Origin: Mesorhizobium ciceri WSM4083
Lineage (GTDB): Bacteria > Pseudomonadota > Alphaproteobacteria > Rhizobiales > Rhizobiaceae
NCBI RefSeq assembly: GCF_000519305.1
Contig: NZ_JAFG01000007.1
Coordinates: 165,994 to 229,993, forward strand
Direction of reading: 5' to 3'
DNA: 64,000 nucleotides
Made by a program: the position numbers and the translations under genes. The notes under the pieces were generated by a model. It made no database searches. It was not told where the DNA came from and worked only from the letters and a program-made list of their open reading frames with translations. Of this stretch, positions 45,232 through 54,288 are shown one piece after another (within the stretch, counting starts at the first letter, position 1; each line of letters opens with the position of its first letter).

Positions 45232-45345
45232 AGCGATTTCCTCCGAGCAAGAGGGCGACCGCGGAACGGAAAGCCCCGAATCGGCCTCGATATCAACAGC
45301 TTCAGGCTATTCGAAAGCAGCCGGCCTCACCAGCGGCGCGCTCAC

Positions 45346-45472
45346 TAGAGCAATTCTAGGAAAAGTGTAAGCGGTTTTCCCGGGAAAGCGCGCAGCGCTT
45401 CCCCTAGAGAATTGCGTCAAAACAAAGAGTTAGAGCAGCTCGCCGTTTCCGTGAAACGGTGAACTGCTCTAG
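45346..45472. repeat. Mesorhizobium-type intergenic repeat (copy 2) with AGAGCAG hairpin
   Basis: First part (GCAATTCTAGGAAAAG...GCGGTTTTCC) matches the element at 28706-28764. Second part (45431-45472) is a strong hairpin, AGAGCAG and CCGTTTC against GAAACGG and CTGCTCT. The hairpin reaches into the next gene: its CTAG provides the stop codon of the 66-residue protein at 45469. Confidence 0.65.
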
Positions 45473-45669
45473 TCGTCGTCGTCGCTTGCGGCAGGGCGCC
45501 AGCTGGTCGGCTCGACCTTCTTTTGCGTGTGACTGTCGATATAGACCCACCAGCCGTCGTCGCGATATTGCGCGATGGATTCGTTGATGACGCCGTCGCT
45601 GTCCTTCCAGGTCACGGAGACCTTGGAGCCGTCTGTCGGCGCGGTCGCAATCGGCTTTCTGTCCGCCAT
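45469..45669 (-). CDS. 66-residue cytoplasmic protein, EcfG-regulated
   Basis: MADRKPIATAPTDGSKVSVTW... followed by INESIAQYRDDGWWVYIDS and an acidic end (SDDDD). No signal peptide or helix; probably a small beta fold. I do not recognise a characterised family, though similar short proteins with 'PIATAPTDG' occur in rhizobia. Start at 45669 lies 33 bases past the predicted start of an exact EcfG promoter. The stop codon comes from the repeat downstream. Confidence 0.6.
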   Translation of the reverse strand: MADRKPIATAPTDGSKVSVTWKDSDGVINESIAQYRDDGWWVYIDSHTQKKVEPTSWRPAASDDDD

Positions 45670-45708
45670 GTCATTATCCCCAATTGCACCGACAAACTGA
45701 GCCGACAG

Positions 45709-45733
45709 AACGCGACGGCCTGTATCCGGTTCC
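45709..45733 (-). promoter_or_regulatory. exact EcfG-type promoter of the 66-residue protein gene
   Basis: Minus strand GGAAC (45733-45729), 16 bases, CGTT (45712-45709). Full consensus match, located directly upstream of the small gene and past the end of rnd. Confidence 0.65.
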
Positions 45734-45769
45734 AAACGGTCACCGGCCCGCGGAGCGCGCCAACGGCCC

Positions 45770-46390
45770 TCAGCTATGGGCGAAGATATCCTCTTCGTCC
45801 CAGCCCATCAGGTCAAGCTTGGCACGCGTCGGCAGGAAGCGGAAGCAGGCATCGGCCTCCTTGGTCCGCCCATCGCGCGCCAGCCGTCCGGCCAGTACAT
45901 CGCGCAACCGGTGCAGATAGAGCACGTCGGAAGCCGCATATTCGAGCTGTTCGGGCGACAGCGTCTCGGCCGCCCAGTCCGACGATTGCTGCGCCTTGGA
46001 CAGCCCGACGCCGAGAAGCTCGAAGCAGATGTCTTTGAGCCCGTGGCGGTCGGTATAGGTGCGGGTCAGCCGCGAGGCGATCTTGGTGCAGAACACCGGC
46101 TCCGGCATGACGCCGAACGCATTGTAGAGAACGGCAAGATCGAAGCGGCCGTAGTGGAACAGCTTGGTTACGCCACGGTTCCTCAGCAGGCTGACGAGGT
46201 TCGGCGCCTTCTTCTGGCCGGGCGCGATCTGGATGACGTCGGCGCTGCCGTCGCCGGGCGAAATCTGCACCACGCACAGCCGGTCGCGATGCGGATTGAG
46301 CCCGAGCGTTTCGGTGTCGATGGCCACTGCCCCGACATTGTAGTGCGAGAGGTCGGGCAGGTCGTTTTTATGGAAACGGATATCGGCCAT
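45770..46390 (-). CDS. rnd: ribonuclease D-like 3'-5' exonuclease
   Basis: 206 residues, only the DEDD exonuclease domain; the HRDC domains of E. coli RNase D (about 375 residues) are absent. Motifs: Exo I AIDTETLGL, Exo II FHYGRFDLAVL, Exo III YAASDVLYLHRL (Tyr type). Probably trims structured RNA 3' ends. The short form is usual in alphaproteobacteria. Confidence 0.87.
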   Translation of the reverse strand: MADIRFHKNDLPDLSHYNVGAVAIDTETLGLNPHRDRLCVVQISPGDGSADVIQIAPGQKKAPNLVSLLRNRGVTKLFHYGRFDLAVLYNAFGVMPEPVFCTKIASRLTRTYTDRHGLKDICFELLGVGLSKAQQSSDWAAETLSPEQLEYAASDVLYLHRLRDVLAGRLARDGRTKEADACFRFLPTRAKLDLMGWDEEDIFAHS

Positions 46391-46514
46391 TATCTTCTCC
46401 GGTCGAGCCCTACAGTGTCCCCTGACCCGCAGGGGATGCTGCAGCGCTTTATCTTGTGGCCCGTCCTCGCCGCGATCGGCTGAAAAATCAACAGGAAAAC
46501 AGGGGTGCCGCTGC

Positions 46515-47900
46515 TCAGCGCGTCAAGGCATCGAGAATCCGCGCCCACGAGCGCTGGCCCTTGTGGAAGGAGCTGAGCTCGTATTTCTCGTTGGGCGAGT
46601 GGATGCGGTCGTCATCGAGGCCGAACCCGACCAGCAGCGATTCCATACCGAGATAGGTCTGGAAATCGCCGACAACCGGAATGGAGCCACCGCTGCCCGT
46701 CGTCACCGCCGGCTTCGGCCATTCGTCGGATAGCGCATCCTTGGCCTTGGCCAGGAACGGCGAGTCGTAGGAAAGCTGGATTGCCGGCGAGCCGCCATGC
46801 GGATGGAATTCGACCGAACAGTCGGCCGGGATGCGCTCCTTGACGAATTTCTGGAACGCAGCGCGAATTTTCTTGGGATCCTGCTTGTGCACGAGGCGAA
46901 ACGACACCTTCGCCGAGGCTTCGGCCGCAATCACCGTCTTGAAGCCCTTCCCGGTATAGCCGCCGATGATGCCGTTGAACTCGGCCGTCGGCCGCGCCCA
47001 GGTCAATTCTAGCACGGAACGGCCCTTTTCGCCCGACGGGATCGACAGGCCGACTGGTCCGAGGAACGTCTCGGCGGTCTCGCCGAGTGTCTCCCATGAT
47101 TTCAGGATCTGCGACGGTGTTTCCTCGACGCCGTCATAGAAGCCCGGGATGGTGATGTGACCGTCCTTGTCGTGGATATCGGCCAGCACCTTGGCCAGGA
47201 TGCGGATCGGGTTGGCGGCGGCGCCGCCATAGAGCCCGGAATGCAGGTCGCGGTCGGCGGCCTTCACCGTGATCTCCTCACCGACCAGTCCGCGCAATCC
47301 GACGCAGATCGACGGCGTGTCGCGGTCCCACATGCCGGTATCGCAGACCAGCGCGAAATCGGCCTTGAGTTCGTCGGCATTGGCTTCGAGGAACGGCTTC
47401 AACGAGGGCGAGCCGGATTCCTCCTCGCCCTCGAACAGGATGGTGATGCGGCACGGCAGATTGCCGTGCACTTGTTTCCAGGCGCGGCAAGCCTCGACGA
47501 AGGTCATCAACTGGCCCTTGTCGTCGGCCGATCCCCGACCGGTGATCACCTTGTGGTCCGGTCCGACCTCCTTGACAGCAGGCGCGAACGGATCGCTTTC
47601 CCACAATTCGATCGGGTCGACCGGCTGAACGTCATAATGGCCGTAAAACAGCACATGCGGCGAACCGGCCGGGCCGTCATGGTGCGCAACCACCATCGGG
47701 TGGCCTGGCGTGTCGCGAACGCTGGCATCGAAGCCGATCAGCTTGAGTTCGGCCACCAGCCATTCCGCCGCCTTGCGGCAGTCGGCGGCATAGGCCGGGT
47801 CGGTGGAGATCGACTTGATCCTGAGCAAGCCGAACAGACGCTCGAGGCTCTGGTCGAGATTGTTGTCGAGACGGTCGAGGACGGGGGAAACTGCGGACAT
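46515..47900 (-). CDS. M20-family dipeptidase
   Basis: 461 residues, zinc metallopeptidase of the carnosinase/DapE-like group. Metal-site motifs: FYGHYDVQPVDP, GRGSADDKGQ, FEGEEESGSPS; late RIHSPNEKYEL. Lid domain between about 190 and 350. Cytoplasmic. Start at 47900 (MSAVSPVLDRLD); an open frame continues upstream through the sRNA region and is spurious. Confidence 0.88.
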   Translation of the reverse strand: MSAVSPVLDRLDNNLDQSLERLFGLLRIKSISTDPAYAADCRKAAEWLVAELKLIGFDASVRDTPGHPMVVAHHDGPAGSPHVLFYGHYDVQPVDPIELWESDPFAPAVKEVGPDHKVITGRGSADDKGQLMTFVEACRAWKQVHGNLPCRITILFEGEEESGSPSLKPFLEANADELKADFALVCDTGMWDRDTPSICVGLRGLVGEEITVKAADRDLHSGLYGGAAANPIRILAKVLADIHDKDGHITIPGFYDGVEETPSQILKSWETLGETAETFLGPVGLSIPSGEKGRSVLELTWARPTAEFNGIIGGYTGKGFKTVIAAEASAKVSFRLVHKQDPKKIRAAFQKFVKERIPADCSVEFHPHGGSPAIQLSYDSPFLAKAKDALSDEWPKPAVTTGSGGSIPVVGDFQTYLGMESLLVGFGLDDDRIHSPNEKYELSSFHKGQRSWARILDALTR

Positions 47901-47999
47901 ATGTGAAGCCTTTCGATTCAGAACCGGAACCGTAAAGGCAGGACAGGAAAACGAAAAGCCCGCGATCATTGGACCACGGGCTGCAAACGTCTGTCTGGG

Positions 48000-48148
48000 A
48001 TAAAAAAGACCGCCGTGGTGGAGGGGGAACCACGGCGGCCTTCTACTCGAAACGATGCGGCAGCCCGGAGAGGGGGGATAGGCTGCCGCAGGTGTCCGGG
48101 ATAGGCGGGGGACGGGCCTTGCTCCGGACTCGGCGAAAACTGCCGATG
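48000..48148 (-). ncRNA. candidate cuckoo/alpha-r14-type anti-Shine-Dalgarno sRNA
   Basis: Read on the minus strand, three hairpins follow each other: GTCCGG/CCGGAC (48129-48094); TGCGGCAGCC/GGCTGCCGCA (48090-48056) with a loop containing ATCCCCCCTCTCC; CCGCCGTGGT/ACCACGGCGG (48038-48010) with loop TCCCCCTCC. The last is followed by TCTTTTTTA, so it is a rho-independent terminator. C/U-rich loops complementary to Shine-Dalgarno sequences, in adjacent GC hairpins, are the mark of the cuckoo (alpha-r14) sRNAs of Hyphomicrobiales, which pair with ribosome binding sites of many messages. The exact CCUCCUCCC loop core is not present, so family membership is probable, not certain. Confidence 0.6.
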
Positions 48149-48154
48149 ACGTGT

Positions 48155-48183
48155 ATTTGGGTCTCTGAACGTGGCGATTCAAG
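48155..48183 (-). promoter_or_regulatory. RpoH-type promoter of the sRNA
   Basis: Minus strand CTTGAA (48183-48178), 17 bases, CCAAAT (48160-48155). Fits CTTGAA-N17-CCANAT. The start of transcription would be near 48148, giving a transcript of about 150 bases ending at the T-tract. Confidence 0.55.
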
Positions 48184-48315
48184 GGCACGAAAATTACAGT
48201 TTTGTAACATAGGCGTGAGCGGGGTGACGGCGATCTGTCAGGGTGTTGCCGGAACCGATAGTCGAGGCTGCCTTTGGCATGGACCAAGCCGCCGCGCCGC
48301 GCTATCCCTGCCGAC

Positions 48316-51267
48316 ATGAAAAAAGGCGATCATCTCTTCCTTGTCGACGGCTCCGGCTACATCTTCCGTGCCTATCACGCGCTGCCGCCGCTGACCCGTA
48401 AGTCCGACGGTCTGCCGGTCGGCGCCGTTTCCGGCTTCTGCAACATGCTGTGGAAGCTGATGCTCGACGCCCGCAACACCGATGTAGGCATTGTGCCGAC
48501 GCATTTCGCCGTCATTTTCGATTATTCGTCGAAAACCTTCCGCAACGACCTCTACCCCGAATACAAGGCCAACCGCTCGGCACCGCCGGAGGATTTGATC
48601 CCGCAATTCGGCCTGATCCGCCAGGCGACCAGGGCGTTCAACCTGCCCTGCATCGAGATCGAAGGTTACGAGGCTGACGATCTGATCGCCACCTATGCGA
48701 GGCTGGCCTGCGAAGCCGGTGGCGATACCACCATCATCTCCTCCGACAAGGACCTGATGCAGCTGGTCGGCGACACGGTCGGGATGTACGACCCGATGAA
48801 GGACCGCCAGATCGGCATTCCGGAGGTCATCGAAAAATGGGGCGTGCCGCCGGAAAAGATGGTCGATCTGCAGGCACTGACCGGCGATTCGGTCGACAAT
48901 GTGCCTGGTGTGCCCGGCATAGGGCCGAAGACGGCGGCGCAACTGCTGGAACAGTTCGGTGACCTCGACACGCTGCTGGCCCGGGCCGGCGAGATCAAGC
49001 AGGACAAGAGGCGCGAATCGATCATCGCCAACGCCGACAAGGCGCGCATTTCGCGTCAGCTGGTGACGCTGATGAACGATGTGCCGGTCGCCGAGGGACT
49101 GGACGATTTCGTCCTGCACGCGCCGGACGGCCCGAAGCTGATCGGCTTCCTCAAGACCATGGAATTCACCTCGCTGACCCGCCGTGTCGCGGAGGCGACC
49201 AGCACCGAGGCCGGCGATGTCCAGGCCGTCGCGGTCACCGTCGAACGCGCCGACCATGCCCATGGCCCGGATGTTGGGGCCGGTTTGCCGCCGGTTGCCC
49301 GAAACGCGTCCGGCACTGGAGCGGACGAAGCCGGCGGGACGGCGGAGACGTCAAAACAAGGCGATACCCCTTCCCTGCTCGCGGCACTAAGGCTGGAGCG
49401 CGCGGCCACCGGCAAGATCGACACTTCGGCCTATCACTGCATCCGCGATATCGCGGCCCTGAAAGCCTGGGTCGCGGAGGCGCGAGAGGCCGGCATCACC
49501 GCCTTCGATGTCAGGGCCACATCCGCCGACCCGATGCAGGCCGAACTGATCGGCATGGCCATCGCCACGGCGCCCGGGCGCGCCGCCTATATCCCCTTTG
49601 CCCACATGAGCGGCAATGGCGACCTGCTCGGTGGTGGCGCGCTCGAAAACCAGATACCGCTTCGCGAGGCGCTGGCCGTGCTGAAACCGCTGCTGGAAGA
49701 CAGATCGGTTCTCAAGATCGCGCAGAACCTGAAATACGATCTTGTCATCATGAGCCGCTACGGCATCGATGTCGCACCGTTCGACGACACCATGCTGATC
49801 TCCTACGTGCTCGATGCCGGCACGCCCCATGGTCACGGCCTGGACTCGCTAGCCGAGAAATGGCTGGGTCATACCCCTCTCCTGCTCAAGGACGTCACCG
49901 GCTCCGGCAAAAGCTCCGTCGGTTTCGATCAGGTCGACATCGACAAGGCGACCGCTCATGCCGCCGAAGACGCCGATATGACGCTGCGGCTCTGGCTGGT
50001 GCTGAAACCGCGGCTTGCCGCCAAAGGCCTGGTGTCGGTCTATGAGCGGCTGGAACGGCCGCTGGTGCCGGTGCTGGCGCGCATGGAACAGCGCGGCATC
50101 TCGGTCGACCGGCAGATCCTGTCGCGGCTCTCCGGCGAACTGGCGCAGGGCGCCGCTCGCCTTGAAGAGGAAATCTACCAGCTCATCGGCGAACGCATCA
50201 ACATCGGCTCGCCAAAGCAGCTCGGCGACATCCTATTCGGGCGCATGGGCCTGCCCGGCGGTTCCAAGACCAAGACCGGCCAGTGGTCGACCTCGGCGCA
50301 GCTTCTCGAAGATCTCGCCGCCGAAGGCCACGAACTGCCGCGCAAGATCGTCGACTGGCGCCAGCTGACCAAGCTGAAATCGACCTATACCGATGCGCTG
50401 CCGGGCTTCATCCACCCCGACACCAAGCGCGTCCACACCTCCTACGCGCTGGCGGCGACGACGACCGGCCGCCTGTCATCCTCCGATCCGAACCTGCAGA
50501 ACATCCCGGTGCGCACCGCCGAAGGCCGCAAGATCAGGACCGCCTTCATCACCGACAAGAGCCACCGCCTGGTCTCGGCCGACTACAGCCAGATCGAGCT
50601 GCGGGTGCTCGCCCATGTCGCCGAGATCCCGCAATTGCGGCAGGCTTTCGCCGACGGCGCCGACATCCATGCCATCACCGCGTCGGAGATGTTCAACGTG
50701 CCGGTCGAAGGCATGCCTTCGGAAGTCCGCCGCCGCGCCAAGGCGATCAATTTCGGCATCATCTACGGCATTTCGGCCTTTGGTCTCGCCAACCAGTTGT
50801 CGATCCCGCGCGAGGAGGCCGGCAACTACATCAAGAAGTATTTCGAGCGCTTCCCCGGCATCCGCGATTACATCGAGGAGACCAAGGCCTATGCCCGCGA
50901 GCATGGCTTTGTCGAAACGATCTTCGGCCGCCGCATCCATTACCCCGATATAAGATCGTCCAATCCCTCGCTCCGCGCCTTCAACGAACGCGCCTCGATC
51001 AACGCCCGCCTGCAAGGCACCGCCGCCGATATCATCCGCCGTGCCATGATCCGCATGGAGGAGGCGCTGGAAAAAGCAGGGCTTTCCGCACGCATGCTGC
51101 TGCAGGTGCATGACGAACTGATCTTCGAGACCGTCGAGGCGGAAGTCGAGGCGACGATCCCGGTCGTGCGTCACGTCATGGAAAACGCGGCGATGCCAGC
51201 GGTATCGATGTCGGTGCCGCTGCATGTCGATGCGCGGGCCGCCAACAACTGGGACGAGGCGCACTGA
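48316..51267 (+). CDS. polA: DNA polymerase I
   Basis: 983 residues. 5'-3' exonuclease (1-290), a long variable linker (about 290-360), 3'-5' exonuclease-like domain (about 370-570) and family A polymerase (about 580-983) with motif A DYSQIELR (756-763), O-helix RRRAKAINFGIIYG (805-818) and motif C VHDEL (931-935). The proofreading site is altered: Exo I reads D398-V-R where D-x-E is expected, and Exo III has H548 in place of Tyr; D475 and D552 remain. Polymerase and flap nuclease should be active, proofreading may be weak. Functions in repair and Okazaki fragment maturation. Start ATG at 48316. Confidence 0.94.
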   Translation: MKKGDHLFLVDGSGYIFRAYHALPPLTRKSDGLPVGAVSGFCNMLWKLMLDARNTDVGIVPTHFAVIFDYSSKTFRNDLYPEYKANRSAPPEDLIPQFGLIRQATRAFNLPCIEIEGYEADDLIATYARLACEAGGDTTIISSDKDLMQLVGDTVGMYDPMKDRQIGIPEVIEKWGVPPEKMVDLQALTGDSVDNVPGVPGIGPKTAAQLLEQFGDLDTLLARAGEIKQDKRRESIIANADKARISRQLVTLMNDVPVAEGLDDFVLHAPDGPKLIGFLKTMEFTSLTRRVAEATSTEAGDVQAVAVTVERADHAHGPDVGAGLPPVARNASGTGADEAGGTAETSKQGDTPSLLAALRLERAATGKIDTSAYHCIRDIAALKAWVAEAREAGITAFDVRATSADPMQAELIGMAIATAPGRAAYIPFAHMSGNGDLLGGGALENQIPLREALAVLKPLLEDRSVLKIAQNLKYDLVIMSRYGIDVAPFDDTMLISYVLDAGTPHGHGLDSLAEKWLGHTPLLLKDVTGSGKSSVGFDQVDIDKATAHAAEDADMTLRLWLVLKPRLAAKGLVSVYERLERPLVPVLARMEQRGISVDRQILSRLSGELAQGAARLEEEIYQLIGERINIGSPKQLGDILFGRMGLPGGSKTKTGQWSTSAQLLEDLAAEGHELPRKIVDWRQLTKLKSTYTDALPGFIHPDTKRVHTSYALAATTTGRLSSSDPNLQNIPVRTAEGRKIRTAFITDKSHRLVSADYSQIELRVLAHVAEIPQLRQAFADGADIHAITASEMFNVPVEGMPSEVRRRAKAINFGIIYGISAFGLANQLSIPREEAGNYIKKYFERFPGIRDYIEETKAYAREHGFVETIFGRRIHYPDIRSSNPSLRAFNERASINARLQGTAADIIRRAMIRMEEALEKAGLSARMLLQVHDELIFETVEAEVEATIPVVRHVMENAAMPAVSMSVPLHVDARAANNWDEAH

Positions 51268-51271
51268 AGCC

Positions 51272-51343
51272 CTTCGCTTCGTCATCCTAGGGCGAAGCAA
51301 GGAGCGAAGCGACGCGGCGCAGGCCCTAGGATGACGAAGCGAG
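51272..51343. repeat. 20-bp inverted repeat between polA and zur
   Basis: TCGCTTCGTCATCCTAGGGC (51274-51293) and its exact inverse complement (51323-51342) flank a 29-base G/A-rich loop. This is a long perfect palindrome between convergent genes, so it can stop transcription on both strands. The type is familiar as a multicopy intergenic element in Mesorhizobium. Confidence 0.7.
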
Positions 51344-51348
51344 GGGCC

Positions 51349-51753
51349 TTAAGCGGCCTCGGCCAAACACTTGGCACACGTCCCGCGAAACTCGATCACC
51401 GCCTTCTTGGCGGCGAAGCCGGTGGAGCGCACCCATTCGTCCAACCGGTGGCCGACATCGTGGTCGGACATTTCGGTGACCTGCCCGCATGTGTCGCAAA
51501 TGGCGAAGGCGGTCATCGAATGGCTGTGGTCGTGCGGCTCGGCGCAGGCGACGAAGGAGTTGATGCTTTCGAGCCGATGCACGAAACCTGACTTCACCAG
51601 CGTGTCGAGCGCGCGATAGACCTGGAGCGGCGCGCGAAAACCGCGCTCGCGCAGTTGGTCGAGCAAGGTGTAGGCACTGAGCGGTCCGCTGGCGGTCTCG
51701 AGTTTCTCGAGCACGCACAGCTGGTTCTTCGTCAGCACATCCCTTGCCGCCAT
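51349..51753 (-). CDS. zur: Fur-family regulator, Zur-like
   Basis: 134 residues. N-terminal winged helix (about 5-75, RAPLQVYRALDTLVKSGFVHRLE) and a zinc site typical of Zur: HDHSH, CDTCGQV and CAKC near the C-terminus (structural zinc Cys pairs). Likely represses zinc uptake genes when zinc is plentiful; znuABC is not in the window. Start at 51753. Divergent from the caspase gene (244 bases), but I see no Zur box between them. Confidence 0.8.
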   Translation of the reverse strand: MAARDVLTKNQLCVLEKLETASGPLSAYTLLDQLRERGFRAPLQVYRALDTLVKSGFVHRLESINSFVACAEPHDHSHSMTAFAICDTCGQVTEMSDHDVGHRLDEWVRSTGFAAKKAVIEFRGTCAKCLAEAA

Positions 51754-51997
51754 GATCCTGTTTCCAACTCGCCTTGCGTCGCTTGTGCCGCGCACAAACG
51801 ATCCATGTCCCATCCAGATAGCGACGAACAGGCATTTTTGCTACTGTTTCCAGCATTCTGCCTGCAAGGCGGTCGAGAACATCGATCGGAGCGGCGCAAC
51901 AGGCAGGTTGCTTTGCGATGTAGCGTTCAAAATACTGACAATATCTTCGGCAAGGATTGCCGCGCTTGGAAATTCGGTCGGGCTTGGGGAAGCAATC

Positions 51998-54196
51998 ATG
52001 ATCAAATTGACGCGGCGGACGCTGCTGGTCGGCACGTCCGCCTTGACCATGGCCGGCGTGGTGTCGTTCCCGACCATGGCCGCATCGCGCACCTATCATG
52101 CGCTGCTGGTCGCCTGCACCGAATATCCCAACCTGCCGCAGAGGAACTGGCTGGTCGGGCCGAAGAACGATGCAGCCCTCATCCGCGACTATCTCCTGAA
52201 GAATGTGCCCGACCCGGTGCGCTTCGCGCCGGAGAACGTCACGCTGCTCGCCAAGGATGTCCCCGGCGCCAGTGGCCTGCCGACCCATGCGGCCATCAAA
52301 ACCGCATTGGCTGACCTTGCCGCCAAGGTTCAGCGCGACGATTTCGTCTACCTGCATCTGTCCGGTCACGGCGCCCAGCAGCCGCAGATGGTCAAGGGCG
52401 ACGAAACCGACGGGCTCGACGAGATCTTCCTGCCCGTCGATATCGGCAAATGGATCAACCGCGATGCCGGCGTGCCCAATGCGCTGATCGACAACGAGAT
52501 CGGCGCGGCACTCGACGCCATCCGCGACAAGGGTGCTTTCGTCTGGGTCGTGTTCGACTGCTGCCATTCCGGCACCGCGACACGCGCCGTCGAGGTCGAT
52601 GACGAGCTGGAACGCAAGGTCGAGTTCGCCGACCTGGTCGGCGGCAACGAGGCCGAACGGGCTGCCGCGATCAAGGCCTATGACGAGGTGATTTCGTCCG
52701 CCGGCTCGCGCGGCATCGACGACAATGGCACGCGCAAGCCTGCCTTCAGCCTGAGCCCTACCGGCGGCGAACCGATCGCCAAGGGCAAGCTGGTCGCCTT
52801 CTATGCCGCGCAGACGGTGGAGACGACACCGGAAATGCCGCTGCCGAAGGGCACGCCGGATGCGCCCCGGTTCGGCCTGTTCACCTTCACCATCCTGTCG
52901 AAACTGGCCGAGAATCCCAACGTCACCTACCGCCAGCTGGGCCAGGCCGTGCTGCAGCAATATTCGGCCGACAGCCGCACCCGGCCGACACCGCTGTTCG
53001 AGGGCGAACTGGATGCGCGGGTGTTCGGCACCGACAAGACCGACGCGGTCATGCAGTGGCCTGTCGTCATCAAGGACGGCGAAGCGACGATCGGCGCCGG
53101 GCTGCTGCATCGCCTCACCCCCGGCAGCAAGCTCGCCATCCTGCCGTCGGCGCTATCGCCGCTGTCCGACGCTGTCGGATTTTTGGAAGTGCAGTCGGCA
53201 AAAAACCTGGAAAGCCGCGTCAAGCCGGTCGAGTTCGACAAGAAGCCGGCGCTCAAAGTCGCCGACATTCCCGCCAACGCCTATGCGCGGGTGGCGGAGA
53301 TCGCCGTCGACTACAAGCTCGTCTTGGCGCGGCCGGCCATAGCCAAGGGACTTGAGAAGGAAACCGCTTTGGTCAATTCGGTTCTCGACGAACTGGCCAC
53401 GGCCAGGGAGACCGGCTTCAACATCGAACTGGTCGAGCCCGGCAAGAGCGCCGACCTCCGCCTCGCGGTGATGCGCGAGAATGCTGTTCCCGGTGCCCCC
53501 AAGGATGCGACAGACAAGCCGGCGCTGTGGTTCCTGCCGGCATCGGGCGACGTGAGCCTGAAGGAGGGCGGCAAACCGCCGCTGATAATCATTCACGACC
53601 GCCAGAAACTGGCCGATGCAACGGCCAGGAACCTGCGCACCATCTTCCGCGCCACCGGGCTTTCGCGGCTGGCGGCGGCCTCGGACTACAAGCCCGAGGA
53701 CGTCGACGTTCAGTTTCAGGTCAAACGTCGCGACAAGGATGGCCTCGAACCGCTGCAGGATTCGGTGGTGCCGCGCGTGTCGCCGGGCGACGAAGTGCAT
53801 GTGCTGGCCAAGAACGGCTCGGACCTGCTGGTCGACATCAACGTGCTCTATGTCGGCAGCGACTATTCGATCACTCATATCGTTGCCGAACGCCTCGCCC
53901 CGCAAGCCATGCTCGAAGAGGGGCTGCTGGCTTTCACCGACACCAGTTTCGGCATGGAGCGGATGATCGCGGTTTTGACCGAGGCGCCGCCGGAGAGCGA
54001 GAAGCAGGATCTGAGCTTCCTGGCGCAGGACGGCGTCGCCTCGGCGACACGCGGAATGGGCTCCGCCGGCTTCTCCGACATGCTGACCGATCTCGGCATG
54101 GCGCCGGCAACCCGCTCGGTGATGCGGCTTGCCGAGAAGAGCGGCCCGAAAGGCGCGGTGATGATCTTCCCGATGGAGACGGTGCCGCGCGCCTGA
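51998..54196 (+). CDS. Tat-exported caspase-fold peptidase with DUF4384-like C-terminus
   Basis: 732 residues. The N-terminus (KLTRRTLLVGTSALTMAG) carries a twin Arg before a hydrophobic stretch, so export through Tat in folded form is likely. The C14 caspase domain spans about 30-340: HALLVACTEYPN at strand 1, His124 in HLSGHGAQ and Cys189 in FDCCHSG form the catalytic dyad. Basic-residue specificity is usual for bacterial caspases of this type but not shown here. The C-terminal 380 residues include a DUF4384-like part (LLVDINVLYVGSDYSITHI). First gene of the exported-peptidase locus; 92 bases before the next gene. Confidence 0.82.
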   Translation: MIKLTRRTLLVGTSALTMAGVVSFPTMAASRTYHALLVACTEYPNLPQRNWLVGPKNDAALIRDYLLKNVPDPVRFAPENVTLLAKDVPGASGLPTHAAIKTALADLAAKVQRDDFVYLHLSGHGAQQPQMVKGDETDGLDEIFLPVDIGKWINRDAGVPNALIDNEIGAALDAIRDKGAFVWVVFDCCHSGTATRAVEVDDELERKVEFADLVGGNEAERAAAIKAYDEVISSAGSRGIDDNGTRKPAFSLSPTGGEPIAKGKLVAFYAAQTVETTPEMPLPKGTPDAPRFGLFTFTILSKLAENPNVTYRQLGQAVLQQYSADSRTRPTPLFEGELDARVFGTDKTDAVMQWPVVIKDGEATIGAGLLHRLTPGSKLAILPSALSPLSDAVGFLEVQSAKNLESRVKPVEFDKKPALKVADIPANAYARVAEIAVDYKLVLARPAIAKGLEKETALVNSVLDELATARETGFNIELVEPGKSADLRLAVMRENAVPGAPKDATDKPALWFLPASGDVSLKEGGKPPLIIIHDRQKLADATARNLRTIFRATGLSRLAAASDYKPEDVDVQFQVKRRDKDGLEPLQDSVVPRVSPGDEVHVLAKNGSDLLVDINVLYVGSDYSITHIVAERLAPQAMLEEGLLAFTDTSFGMERMIAVLTEAPPESEKQDLSFLAQDGVASATRGMGSAGFSDMLTDLGMAPATRSVMRLAEKSGPKGAVMIFPMETVPRA

Positions 54197-54288
54197 GCGG
54201 ATGCCGGCGCCGCATGGCTCTGCCGGCTCTTGCGCGATCGGCGCGATATGAGAACATTCCCGGCCGCGTCCTGGCGCATGACGGCCGG

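Larger units (their letters stand above)
47901..48315. other. intergenic region between divergent M20 dipeptidase and polA
   Basis: 415 bases. The central part is occupied by a minus-strand sRNA with its promoter (listed separately). The 100 bases on the dipeptidase side hold the leader of that gene, and 48184-48315 on the polA side contain an AT-rich patch (48189-48212) that may carry the polA promoter. Confidence 0.6.

Noticed and set aside
51754..51997. Zur operator between zur and the caspase gene
   Set aside because: No palindrome resembling the GAAATGTTATA...TATAACATTTC pattern could be found.
51326..53110. 594-codon minus-strand open frame
   Set aside because: Shadow of the Tat-exported caspase gene and zur; no motif or ribosome binding site.
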